A DNA stretch of 64,000 nt from NCBI GenBank assembly GCA_902769525.1, contig CACXPG010000001.1, forward strand, positions 186,001 through 250,000, read 5' to 3'. Both the position numbers and the translations under genes were made by a program. The notes beneath the pieces are model-generated. The model was given only the letters and a program-made list of their open reading frames with translations. It did not search any database and was not told the origin of the DNA. This document shows positions 27,762 to 35,733 of the stretch, piece by piece. Position 1 is the stretch's first letter. Every line of letters begins with the position of its first letter. The stretch comes from an uncultured Bacteroidia bacterium. GTDB lineage: Bacteria > Bacteroidota > Bacteroidia > Bacteroidales > UBA932.

Positions 27762-28118
27762 TTATTCCGATTTATAGCGATAGACATCTGCTACCACTCT
27801 GTAAATAGTGGAATGTCTGTCTGGCGTATTCAGCACCACAATACCTACAACATCTCCTCCCATCTTCATCGCTTCAGACCTCAACCTTGACATACAAGCA
27901 TCATATGTACCCCTTCTGTCTGCAGTAAATCCTGTATCATCTATCGTTATCGACCCTATTCTCTCTATATTCTCTGGCAAAGTCTGATTGACATTGTATA
28001 CCTTAACTGATGTTGTTGGCGGGAGTTTAACATCTGCTACTGCTCTTACACTCAATCCGCAACCATTTAAGACAAAAAGCAAAACAATGCTAACAAACAA
28101 TAAAACAACTCTTTTCAT
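27762..28118 (-). CDS. Small lipoprotein of unknown function
   Basis: 118 aa from ATG 28118. A strong signal peptide is followed by lipobox LNGC (Cys20). The remainder has an alternating beta/alpha pattern with ERIGSITIDDTGF and SEAMKMGGDVVGIVVLNTPD, faintly like the YbjQ/RcsF type of fold in which a Gly-Gly-Asp turn precedes a strand; that comparison is weak. The reading frame extends 65 codons upstream, but a -7 box (TAACTTTG at 28140-28147) falls inside that extension and supports the shorter start. Confidence 0.65.
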   Translation of the reverse strand: MKRVVLLFVSIVLLFVLNGCGLSVRAVADVKLPPTTSVKVYNVNQTLPENIERIGSITIDDTGFTADRRGTYDACMSRLRSEAMKMGGDVVGIVVLNTPDRHSTIYRVVADVYRYKSE

Positions 28119-28484
28119 AATAATCGGTCTATTTCTTACCAAAGTTAGTGTATTTTGCCTGAAACAACCTTTGTCTGCCCCCAGATAAATAGCAAAATCA
28201 GCACAAAAATCCAGGATTGTAAAAAAAACAATAAAACAAACTTGTAGAAATGGACCAAAATAAAGACAAATAAATTTGTTAAATTTGGATGTTCTCCAGC
28301 AAGCAAGGAGCATAATGATGAAAAGTACATTTTCAACCTGTTGCTGAGGATTATCACAGTCAGTCTTGAAACAAATAAAATAGTTAAGAGTTTACCAAAA
28401 TTGAAGTTTGAATGAGGTTATGAAAAAGTTCAATCAGGCAATCAGAGAAAACACTAACTATGAAAAGAAATAAAACTATAAACT
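28119..28484. other. AT-rich intergenic region
   Basis: 366 bp between divergent small genes. It contains the minus-strand -7 box TAACTTTG (28140-28147) for the lipoprotein gene and two plus-strand TAAATTTG boxes (28271-28278 and 28280-28287), which are about 200 bp from the plus-strand gene. I see no RNA gene or credible small ORF. Confidence 0.5.
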
Positions 28485-28925
28485 ATGGAATACTACGAAA
28501 AAAGCGTTAGCCCAGCAAAGAAAATCTTGAACATTTGTTCCTATGTTTTGAACGCTATTCTTATTATCTATTTGATAGTCTCTTTGTCTAAGGCACCTTC
28601 CGTTGATAGGAATAGTGCTGAGTTTAAAGAAAAAGTAGCCGCAGTGATTATTGAAAAGGAAAGCACCGAGTTGCCTTTAAGAGCACAAGAGTTTGGTGCT
28701 GACAAGATTTCAATAGACAGCCTTGTCTTCACAGGCGATGAGAGTGGCTATCTCGTTTGTAAAGTAGAGGAAACGGATAAATATGGGATTTATAGTTATG
28801 GTGAAGAGCCAAAACCATCAATAAAGACAATATATGTTGAGGTAGAGAATATCAAGGCGAATAAACGCGGGGTTCGTTGGTATACAAATTGGCAGAAGGC
28901 ATTCCTAACATCATTGTTAAAATAA
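28485..28925 (+). CDS. Uncharacterised single-pass membrane protein
   Basis: 146 aa, not recognised. A hydrophobic helix at about residues 15-34 (NICSYVLNAILIIYLIVSLS) is followed by a soluble domain of about 110 aa with mixed strands (DKISIDSLVFTGDES, LVCKVEETDKYGIYSYGEEP, IKTIYVEVENI). It is AT-rich and sits alone between divergent or convergent neighbours at the left edge of the radical SAM/ParB island. It could be an accessory gene of that island, but it is on the other strand. Confidence 0.5.
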   Translation: MEYYEKSVSPAKKILNICSYVLNAILIIYLIVSLSKAPSVDRNSAEFKEKVAAVIIEKESTELPLRAQEFGADKISIDSLVFTGDESGYLVCKVEETDKYGIYSYGEEPKPSIKTIYVEVENIKANKRGVRWYTNWQKAFLTSLLK

Positions 28926-29089
28926 TCTAAACCGATAACCGGAATCAATAATCCCGCATTTCTTTTGAACGGAATATCAAAAATGATGGCATATATAAAA
29001 CAAACTATTTCCCAACGTCAGAAGGTGGCCTGTTTCTCACCGAACAAAGGGGACTTCTTTCATCGGAATTTCCAATACACCTACATAGA

Positions 29090-29776
29090 CTATCCATAGA
29101 CAGTAATATTTTTCAAGATGGCGGCAATCTCTGGCTCATCCCCCAATAAGGCAGTTAAAAACTGACGTATATTAGGCAATCTCCTTTTTGCCGTTGATTC
29201 TGATAGAAAGGAGATCTCTTTAAAAAGTGAGATTGGACCTTGCTGAGATTTTTTTATAATCTTCTGAAAGAAACGATTGCGAAGAATTGTTCTTCGAAGA
29301 AGCTCTTTTTCATCGAATGCCTCTAATTGAGGGTATATAATCCCTAAACAAGTGAGATAATACTGGCTATAATACGTATTAACTAGACCCAATTCTATAG
29401 CTGTCTTAGCGTGATTCTCTCCATATTTCCTCAAAGCACCATCTTTTCTCTCTTTTCCGTCATTGAGCAATGCACGCCCGACCTCAATATTTGAGAGGCC
29501 GTTGTTATCAACATCTGAGAGCACTTTACAAATACCTGTTGTCGCATCGGCGAAAGAGCTATACTGTACAACATCTTGGTAAGTAATGTAGCTAGTTGAA
29601 ACGTTGTTAATAATATAATGAATAAACTGAGTCAATGGACTCTTAATCAGAGATTTCACGTAAGAGACGATGAGGTCTGTGTCCATCTTGTAGTTGCGGA
29701 TGAACAACTTTTCGTTTATCTCGTTCTCGAAACTCTTAGAAAAGAATGTTGACAGAAGCTGAGCCGTATCGTTCAT
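29090..29776 (-). CDS. Unknown protein, last gene of radical SAM/ParB/helicase operon
   Basis: 228 aa, family not recognised. Predicted largely helical. It contains KERKDGALRKYGENHAKTAIELGLV near residue 110, which reads like a helix-turn-helix stretch, and a basic C-terminal segment (ESTAKRRLPNIRQFLTALLGD) that could be a second winged helix; DNA binding is therefore plausible but unproven. Its start overlaps the stop of the ParB-like gene by 4 bp (ATGA), so translation is coupled. It may be the effector or the DNA-recognition subunit of the set. A cluster-specific gene of unknown function such as this is the most likely novel component. Confidence 0.65.
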   Translation of the reverse strand: MNDTAQLLSTFFSKSFENEINEKLFIRNYKMDTDLIVSYVKSLIKSPLTQFIHYIINNVSTSYITYQDVVQYSSFADATTGICKVLSDVDNNGLSNIEVGRALLNDGKERKDGALRKYGENHAKTAIELGLVNTYYSQYYLTCLGIIYPQLEAFDEKELLRRTILRNRFFQKIIKKSQQGPISLFKEISFLSESTAKRRLPNIRQFLTALLGDEPEIAAILKNITVYG

Positions 29777-30762
29777 TTGATTTTATCGTAAATGCTCTCA
29801 AGCCTTTTAAATATCTTTTTGATGGTAAATCCAGCTTTACCCTTTATTTCATCATTACTCTCATTCAAGGTCTTTTCAAACTCTGGAGCATTAATGAGTT
29901 CACGGAACTTCTCCAGTTTTTTTATAAGATCATTGATTTGACCAGAATCTTGAAGAACATCGTAGGCATCACTTACGGTGATTTCCTTTTTCTTGATTCG
30001 CTCTACGGTCTTTTTGGCTGTCTTAGACTGGGAGGCCAGAATCTCGCCAAGCTTTCTCATTTCCATTGCTTGAGTGATTTGGCCTGACCGAACAGCTTCA
30101 ACTACTACTTTATCAAGTTCTTTGTCGGCCTCTCTATACTTCTTAACAGCCCGGTTCTTAAGATACTCTTCCCAATAACTCCACTTTTCAGGCATAAGTT
30201 CATTATTCTCTAACATAAACTCATACACTTTGATATAATTTTGAGCGACACCTGCCGTTATGCCCAACTCTTTTGCCATTGCTTCAACAGGATACCTGGT
30301 TTCTTGCTTTCTCCTATATAAGTAACCGGCCTGCTCGAAAGGGCTCCAATCTTTACGACCAACTATATGATACTGACCCAAAAGAGTAAAAATGGCAGAA
30401 TCATCAATGTCGGCCGGCAAAATGGTACACTTAACTTTTCCCCAACGAACAGGATCAACCCTACAGAGTAATCTATATGCAGCCAGACGACTATTGCCCT
30501 CCAGAACAACGAAGTCGCCATCTCTTACAATAAGAGGATCTATCAAGCCGCCATTCTCCTCTATCGAGAGTTTCAGCTGCTTAACATGCTCCATATTTGT
30601 CATTAACTCTTCTATCTCCTGTTGTGAAGGAGTCTCAGTTTGGGAGCGCAGAACGCTATATACTCGAGGGTTGTCGACATAAAACTTCAAATCGGCTTGA
30701 TTCAACTCATCAATCCGAACGTCGAATACTTTTTTCCCAATAGTTAATGTGTCTACTGTCAT
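29773..30762 (-). CDS. ParB/Srx-fold protein B of the six-gene operon
   Basis: 329 aa. The N-terminal ParB/sulfiredoxin-like domain has ENGGLIDPLIV (residues 69-79) and VVLEGNSRLAAYRLL (86-100), the phosphate-binding core of the fold. It is followed by HIVGRKDWSPFEQAGYLYRRK and a ParB-type HTH (AMAKELGITAGVAQNYIKVYEF, about 170-192). A Lys/Glu-rich helical C-terminus follows. In this fold the nucleotide (CTP or ATP) and DNA are bound; relatives serve in plasmid partition and in DNA-modification systems. It shares the H-x-V-G-x-[RK]-D-W-x-P motif with the other ParB-like protein in the operon, so the two are paralogues. It lies 11 bp after the helicase gene. Confidence 0.85.
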   Translation of the reverse strand: MTVDTLTIGKKVFDVRIDELNQADLKFYVDNPRVYSVLRSQTETPSQQEIEELMTNMEHVKQLKLSIEENGGLIDPLIVRDGDFVVLEGNSRLAAYRLLCRVDPVRWGKVKCTILPADIDDSAIFTLLGQYHIVGRKDWSPFEQAGYLYRRKQETRYPVEAMAKELGITAGVAQNYIKVYEFMLENNELMPEKWSYWEEYLKNRAVKKYREADKELDKVVVEAVRSGQITQAMEMRKLGEILASQSKTAKKTVERIKKKEITVSDAYDVLQDSGQINDLIKKLEKFRELINAPEFEKTLNESNDEIKGKAGFTIKKIFKRLESIYDKIK

Positions 30763-30773
30763 ATGCTTGGGCT

Positions 30774-32246
30774 TTATTCGTTTATATTGAGAATGTTCTT
30801 CACAAGATCACCAAAACTGTAATCCATATTCTGTTGATAATTAGACAATTTATAATCCCCCTGAGCAAGAAATGCAGCATTCTGTTTAGCTTGAAGAAGG
30901 ACATCAATCCATTTGTCAATGCTGTCTTCTATCATGAGATTATAAATGTTGCAGTCTTTCGTTTGCGAAATCCTATGAATTCTGTCTTGGGCCTGAAGGT
31001 AGTCATCAAGATTGAATCCACGGTCATAGAACACCACGTTATTGGCAACAGTCAAGGTCAAACCTTCTTTAGCGGATTGAGGCGTGGCAAATAGAACGTT
31101 ACTATCACCACGTTTGAAGATATCTACTGAACGATTACGGTCATCGATACTCATACGACCATGAATCTTTGTTGGCTTCAGGTCTTTATACTTTTTGTAG
31201 AAGTAATCGACATTTTCAATGAAAGAACTCCAAACAATAACCTTCTCCCCACGGGCAATAATTTCTTCCAAAAGTTTGTCCAAAGCCTGCTCTTTACCAG
31301 AGAAACTCGCGTAAAAGTCATCAATAAGGCGAGGATTTGAAGCAATCTGTACGAGTCTAAGTAAGCGCTTTAAAGAAGCTTCCGATTCGTCTAAAATAGT
31401 AGTATCTCCCCTCTGAACCAGAATCTGAAGATCATTACGAACCGACTCATACATTTCAAATTGACGCTTTTCAAAATCGCACCAAATTGACATGTATTTC
31501 TTTTGCGGCAGAGAGATTATGCCGCTGTCCTTTGTCTCTCTAACTGTGAATGCCTTAATCTTATCAAAGATTTCAGCAACGGAAGATTCAAAGACATCTC
31601 TTTTAAGTTGATTCTCAGACAAATCATTCGTTAAGTCAGTACGCTGCTTGAATGCCTTGAAATCGCAGCCCAAACTCATGCCAAAATCCAGGAAATAAAT
31701 CTGAGCCCAAATATCATACGGACGATTAGCCACGGGAGTTCCGGTCATTATTGTACGAATCTTGAATAGTGGCGCCAGATCAAAAAAAGCTTGAGTTAGT
31801 TTAGATTCCGGATTCTTAATCTTTGTTGATTCATCAACAATGACAGCAGTATTTCGAGCTTTTAAGAACAATGTCAATCTTTCTTGCTCTGTAGTGAATA
31901 TTTCAAAATTCGCGAGTAGCACTCTCGCGGGGCTGTTCAATACTAGGTAGTTATCCTTTTTGTTTGAAGAAAGAATCTTTGGCTGTAGATGAGTATGTGT
32001 ATGGAACTCATTAAACCAGTTATGGACCAATTGTTTCTTGGTCACAACCATTACTGTATCTACATCCTTTTTTTCCAGCCAATAGAGAAGGAGGTCTATC
32101 GCTATCTTGGTTTTACCTAATCCTTGCTCATGGAAAATAGCAGAATACGGCAAATCTTTCAGAGCCTCCACCGCTTCATGTTGATACGGGAATGCATCAA
32201 AAATGGCTGAATAATTAGCGACTGTCTGATGAATGATCTTACCCAT
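30774..32246 (-). CDS. SNF2-family helicase/translocase
   Basis: 490 aa, a compact superfamily 2 DNA translocase. Motif I is HEQGLGKTKIA (Gly42-Thr46), motif II VIVDESTKIKNP (Asp138-Glu139), motif III TGTPVANRPYDIWAQIYFLD. The C-terminal RecA lobe carries KVIVWSSF, HGRMSIDDR and motif V/VI FATPQSAKEGLTLTVANNVVFYDRGFN and QAQDRIHRISQTKD. It has no additional recognition domain, which suggests that the ParB-like or nuclease partners give specificity. Small SNF2 proteins of this kind occur in phages next to VRR-NUC nucleases and in Dpd/DISARM-like systems. Its start overlaps the nuclease stop by 1 bp. Confidence 0.93.
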   Translation of the reverse strand: MGKIIHQTVANYSAIFDAFPYQHEAVEALKDLPYSAIFHEQGLGKTKIAIDLLLYWLEKKDVDTVMVVTKKQLVHNWFNEFHTHTHLQPKILSSNKKDNYLVLNSPARVLLANFEIFTTEQERLTLFLKARNTAVIVDESTKIKNPESKLTQAFFDLAPLFKIRTIMTGTPVANRPYDIWAQIYFLDFGMSLGCDFKAFKQRTDLTNDLSENQLKRDVFESSVAEIFDKIKAFTVRETKDSGIISLPQKKYMSIWCDFEKRQFEMYESVRNDLQILVQRGDTTILDESEASLKRLLRLVQIASNPRLIDDFYASFSGKEQALDKLLEEIIARGEKVIVWSSFIENVDYFYKKYKDLKPTKIHGRMSIDDRNRSVDIFKRGDSNVLFATPQSAKEGLTLTVANNVVFYDRGFNLDDYLQAQDRIHRISQTKDCNIYNLMIEDSIDKWIDVLLQAKQNAAFLAQGDYKLSNYQQNMDYSFGDLVKNILNINE

Positions 32247-32668
32247 TACTTAATGTCTTTATAAACGCCCATTTCATTAAGTATCAAGACTCTTACATGC
32301 ATATTATTATTGACCTGCATATTACGCATAAGATTCGCAAAGGATGGAGAAATACGCCACGACCCAGATAGGATCAATAAAGACTCTCCACGAAATCTCT
32401 GGCACTCGCTTAAATATGATAAATATTGTTCTAAACTATGAGGCCGATTAAAATCATCGTCAGTCTTTGCTTCACCAATTATTAGAAGGTCGTTATGGCA
32501 ATAATACAAATCAGGACGGAAGTTATTGATAACATGTGGCGGAGTTTCTTTTTCATATGGAGAATCTACAAATACATGGATATACTCGCATTCCGGGAGT
32601 ATTGAACGTACGTACCCCTGAATGCTTATTACATAATCCATATGAGCAGCAGATTCCGCCATTTTCAT
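32246..32668 (-). CDS. Small PD-(D/E)XK nuclease-like protein
   Basis: 140 aa. A minimal PD-(D/E)XK signature is directly visible: FRPDLYYCHNDLLIIGEAKTDDDF, with Asp53 (RPD), then Glu66 and Lys68 (E-A-K) on adjacent strands, and SLEQYLSYLSEC as the following helix with a conserved-type Gln. Such restriction-endonuclease-like folds cut DNA with Mg2+. It sits between the SNF2 helicase and a ParB-like gene, overlapping each by 1 bp, so these three are translationally coupled. The start could be Met3 (32662). No DNA-recognition domain is attached, so targeting probably comes from a partner. Confidence 0.8.
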   Translation of the reverse strand: MKMAESAAHMDYVISIQGYVRSILPECEYIHVFVDSPYEKETPPHVINNFRPDLYYCHNDLLIIGEAKTDDDFNRPHSLEQYLSYLSECQRFRGESLLILSGSWRISPSFANLMRNMQVNNNMHVRVLILNEMGVYKDIK

Positions 32669-33678
32669 TACTCCGCGTTAAGATCATCAAGCATCATTTC
32701 CAGCTCCGAAAAGATGTCAATTAACAGAGTCATTTTATCTTCGTACTCCTTCGTCTCCTTCTTTTTAAGACTCTTGGATTCTGCATATGATATGTTACGT
32801 AATTTTGACAAGAAAGCACTTCCTAACTCGTCGTAACTGACCGCGGATAAGTCAACAGTAGAGTTTACAGTGATGTTCAGCTTCTTAATAGCATTGGTCA
32901 AATTGGTCTTCAGGAACTCCTTCTTGGCCTCCGGCTCTTTCAAGACTTGTGGAAGCTGACGAACATTTTGAGCTTTGTCAACATTCCCGTTTATAACCCA
33001 TAAAGCAAAATCTTTAGGCTCATATTTGGCAAACAACAACGCATCCAAAACCGGTTTGTTCTTATACTCGGCGAATTTGGAGAACTCGCGAATATCAACA
33101 TCTACGCCCATTTCCTTTGCTTGCGGAATGTAATACTTCTGCATGGTATCATAGGCTTCAATGAGCTTCAAGATCTCACTCCTTTTTCCTCCACAATATG
33201 AAATAATTGTTGACATTGGAAGCTTCTCCTCAAAGCAAAGGTGATAGAGATACTTAGCTTTGGAGTATGGATCCCAATCACGAGGGCCTACCATATGAGA
33301 CTGAAGACGAATTGAGTGAATCTCCTCCTCGGTTAAGTTTTCATAAACAATGGCGCGTATCTTCTTCCATAACCCACTAGGGTCTTTTGAGTCAAAATCC
33401 CTATATATCTGAAGGCGAGTATTTCCCTCGATCACTAAATACTTATCATCGGATATCTGGTTAACAATTATTGGATTAATAATACCCTTATTAACCCTGA
33501 TCGATTCTTTCAACGACAGGAAAGAAGTAGAACTATCTGATGCGCTACTGTTTAATGCAAGAGCAATAGCTTCAGCAGTGATGTTATCACCATACATCTC
33601 CAGGAACATTTTTATCCTTGGATTGTTGTGGTCGAGCTCAATTGAGTAAATGTCTAACTCTTGGTACGTTGAGGTCAT
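32668..33678 (-). CDS. ParB/Srx-fold protein A of the six-gene operon
   Basis: 336 aa. ParB/sulfiredoxin-like N-terminus with VNKGIINPIIV (62-72) and VIEGNTRLQIYRDF (82-95), then HMVGPRDWDPYSKAKYLYHLC, shared in pattern with the second ParB-like protein 2 kb away, and a helical segment (MSTIISYCGGKRSEILKLIEAYDTM) at the HTH position. The C-terminal half is helical with a Lys/Glu-rich region (about 300-320). It lies 34 bp after the radical SAM gene. Binding DNA and nucleotide is expected from the fold; whether it cuts DNA, as some family members do, cannot be seen. Confidence 0.85.
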   Translation of the reverse strand: MTSTYQELDIYSIELDHNNPRIKMFLEMYGDNITAEAIALALNSSASDSSTSFLSLKESIRVNKGIINPIIVNQISDDKYLVIEGNTRLQIYRDFDSKDPSGLWKKIRAIVYENLTEEEIHSIRLQSHMVGPRDWDPYSKAKYLYHLCFEEKLPMSTIISYCGGKRSEILKLIEAYDTMQKYYIPQAKEMGVDVDIREFSKFAEYKNKPVLDALLFAKYEPKDFALWVINGNVDKAQNVRQLPQVLKEPEAKKEFLKTNLTNAIKKLNITVNSTVDLSAVSYDELGSAFLSKLRNISYAESKSLKKKETKEYEDKMTLLIDIFSELEMMLDDLNAE

Positions 33679-33712
33679 ATTCTGAAGTTTTTTAATTATT
33701 CATCGGTTCATC

Positions 33713-34987
33713 TCATTCCCATAGAGAGGGGTCTACAAGAGATGTGTATTTAACTTTATCAAATAGGTCTTCCAATATGTCTCTCCTTTCAGAATACTTA
33801 TTTAGAAAAGCTTCGTATGTCCGTAGAGCCATACACTTGTGCTCAGGATTGGGGACATAAAACTGATTTCTATCAATAAACTCGTGAAAGGACATCTTTT
33901 TGTAGAACTGAGGTTGGTTGCACCATCGGGCAATTTGGGTATAAATATTCCCTAAAGGATGCTTTTTATAATCTTCATGACGCATCACATACCCTAAACA
34001 GCCATAACTCATAAGAATCTTGATTCTCCAGAACAACTGGCAGATATCTTCAAATACCTTCTCATCGCTCGTGGGCGTTAACTCAAAACCACAGAAAAGG
34101 TAGAACTTTGTTGTCTTATGAGGGCAATATTTTTTCCAAATCTTAAGCTTTTTTACTATGATATCACGGTCAGACCAGTGATCAAATGCGAATATCATAT
34201 CTCCGTGATAGCGCGCCATCCCAAGCAGTTGGGCCCTTTCCTTGTCAATCAAACGGATATCTAAGCCCTGACGGAACTGAAAGGGTTTTTTAGTGGCAAT
34301 CAACTCATTCAGTTTTTGCCTTACAAAACCAAGCGGCGCGGCAAAGAAATTATCATCCCAGAGGTAGATATAGGGACGGCGGTCATCAACAAAGTCTGAT
34401 AATTCCGAATGAGGATAAACGCGATTCTCAAGTTTGTTCACGCAGAACGAGCAATGGCGAAAGCAACCGCGAGTTAGGAACCCTATTGAGTAGTCGAGAT
34501 AATCCTTATAATAAACACGGCTTCTGCCTTTGGCGATCTGTTCTTCCATATATGACTTATACAAGTCATAGTCGGGCATTTGCCTCTTCATGTCTAGCCC
34601 TTTCAGACGAGGGTCTTTCTCTAGTTGATAAAAATCTTTTGATCTTTTCCTTAAGAACTTCTCTAAATCTTGCTCGGTTGCATACCAACCTGTACCACCG
34701 CAGGAAAACAAATCATGTCTTTTAACAGACGACGATTTCATATAATCCACATAGAATTGCGGAAGAGGAGTGAAAGTAAAAACTTTAGATAAATAGATAT
34801 GATCAAACGGAGAAATATCAGCATTGTTATCAGTAATCAACCTATAGGAGATCCCATGATCGCGCAAATAACCGGCAATTTTCAATAGGGCCAGATTAGG
34901 ATGCCTGGTCTCATTCGAAATCATGTCGGCATCAACTAAGCCATATAGTAACTCTCTTTTAGGCTTCATTGTAGGCAACACATCCAT
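33713..34987 (-). CDS. Radical SAM protein, first gene of six-gene operon
   Basis: 424 aa. The [4Fe-4S]-binding motif CFRHCSFC (Cys175, Cys179, Cys182) shows a radical SAM enzyme. The N-terminal about 90 residues (HPNLALLKIAGYLRDHGISYRLI, FDHIYLSKVFTFTP) resemble the degenerate B12-binding-like Rossmann domain of a radical SAM group seen in phages and integrative elements. IYLWDDNFFA and FQFRQGLDIRL are usual barrel motifs. Substrate unknown; possibilities include a nucleotide or DNA base, or a protein. No SPASM-type Cys-rich tail is evident. A palindrome overlapping a -7 box lies 16-52 bp upstream. Confidence 0.88.
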   Translation of the reverse strand: MDVLPTMKPKRELLYGLVDADMISNETRHPNLALLKIAGYLRDHGISYRLITDNNADISPFDHIYLSKVFTFTPLPQFYVDYMKSSSVKRHDLFSCGGTGWYATEQDLEKFLRKRSKDFYQLEKDPRLKGLDMKRQMPDYDLYKSYMEEQIAKGRSRVYYKDYLDYSIGFLTRGCFRHCSFCVNKLENRVYPHSELSDFVDDRRPYIYLWDDNFFAAPLGFVRQKLNELIATKKPFQFRQGLDIRLIDKERAQLLGMARYHGDMIFAFDHWSDRDIIVKKLKIWKKYCPHKTTKFYLFCGFELTPTSDEKVFEDICQLFWRIKILMSYGCLGYVMRHEDYKKHPLGNIYTQIARWCNQPQFYKKMSFHEFIDRNQFYVPNPEHKCMALRTYEAFLNKYSERRDILEDLFDKVKYTSLVDPSLWE

Positions 34988-35002
34988 TCAAGGATGATAC
35001 TG

Positions 35003-35036
35003 ATTTGTCTAAGGATTAGTGCTTATTTAGACAAAT
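35003..35036. promoter_or_regulatory. Inverted repeat over the promoter of the six-gene operon
   Basis: Perfect 10-bp arms ATTTGTCTAA (35003-35012) and TTAGACAAAT (35027-35036) with a 14-bp spacer. The outer arm overlaps the minus-strand -7 box at 35032-35039 and the inner arm lies at the predicted transcript start, an ideal repressor site. No dedicated repressor gene is visible next to it. Confidence 0.6.
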
Positions 35037-35039
35037 TTA
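35032..35039 (-). promoter_or_regulatory. -7 box for the six-gene operon
   Basis: The minus strand reads TAAATTTG, a perfect TAnnTTTG, giving a start near 35025 and a leader of about 38 nt to the radical SAM ATG. No TTG at the standard distance was seen. Confidence 0.6.
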
Positions 35040-35733
35040 AACAAAATCGATTAGATCTTAAAAATAAAAGTATTTTAACTATCACACAGAAAAATCCGGA
35101 ACAAACTGACCTCCTTAGTATTTTTTAAAGTGACCCTTTAATATGAGAACATCACAACAGCCTCATTAACCCATCTTTCTAGATTGTTTTGGGGTATAAG
35201 GAATGGATTATGTACCTATCAATTATATCCGACTGACCTGCTGTCCGTGGGCGAAATATATTCTCAAACCAATATTCAGAAAGGAAATAATCTCTCTGAA
35301 AATCAAGAGGAACAGTATCTCCACAAATACAAAGCACATCCGCTTCCGACAAAGAAATGTCATTGCGATTTCCAAAATTAGCCAATACAATTCCAGGATT
35401 CGCCTAAATTATTCCAGGATTCGCCAAAAGAAATCCAAAAACAGACAAAAATTCCAGAAACATACAAAATCACACATTCCTAAAAGGCAAAAACAGCGGT
35501 GGAGCACCTAAAACTCGTTGGAAAAAGTGCGAAGTCTGCGACTAAATTGCTATGATTCAGTCGCTTAATGAAAACTCCTTAATTCAGCCTTTCCATATTG
35601 CAATGACTCGTCAAGATTTTGAGGATTTTGAGAAAAATACCGTTTTAAATTTTGAGGAAATTGAGAAAAACTTCAAATAAAATTTTGAGGAGGCCGAAAT
35701 ATCCGCTATATTCGCATTGCTAGAATAAAAGAT
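35040..35733. other. AT-rich non-coding region with gene remnant and short repeats
   Basis: About 700 bp. It holds a degenerate phosphoesterase fragment (35179-35397), a decayed array of about 21-bp units beginning ATTCCAGGATTCGCC (clearest at 35390 and 35411), and several ATTTTGAGGA-like boxes at 35616-35690 ahead of the DUF4143 ATPase. It looks like decayed or inserted DNA rather than a functional gene. Confidence 0.6.
35179..35397 (-). pseudogene. Remnant of a calcineurin-like phosphoesterase
   Basis: The minus-strand frame reads NPGIVLANFGNRNDISLSEADVL then CICGDTVPLDFQRDYFLSEYWFENIF. EADVLCICGDTVPL with the S-x-x-WF segment is characteristic of Bacteroidetes metallophosphoesterases (GD motif). 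The preceding D-x-H metal motif is absent (ANFG), an in-frame stop lies just upstream, and the protein stops about 20 residues after the WF segment, before the GNHD motif. I therefore call it a decayed fragment. Confidence 0.55.

Noticed and set aside
28984-29092. Small 36-aa plus-strand frame (MMAYIKQTIS...)
   Set aside because: No similarity recognised, no promoter or conserved features, and it overlaps the end of the operon.
30774-33678. ParB, SNF2 and PD-(D/E)XK genes as a Dpd or DISARM system
   Set aside because: No DpdA/TGT-like, DpdC-K, DrmA/B or methyltransferase genes are in the window; only partial overlap in domain content.
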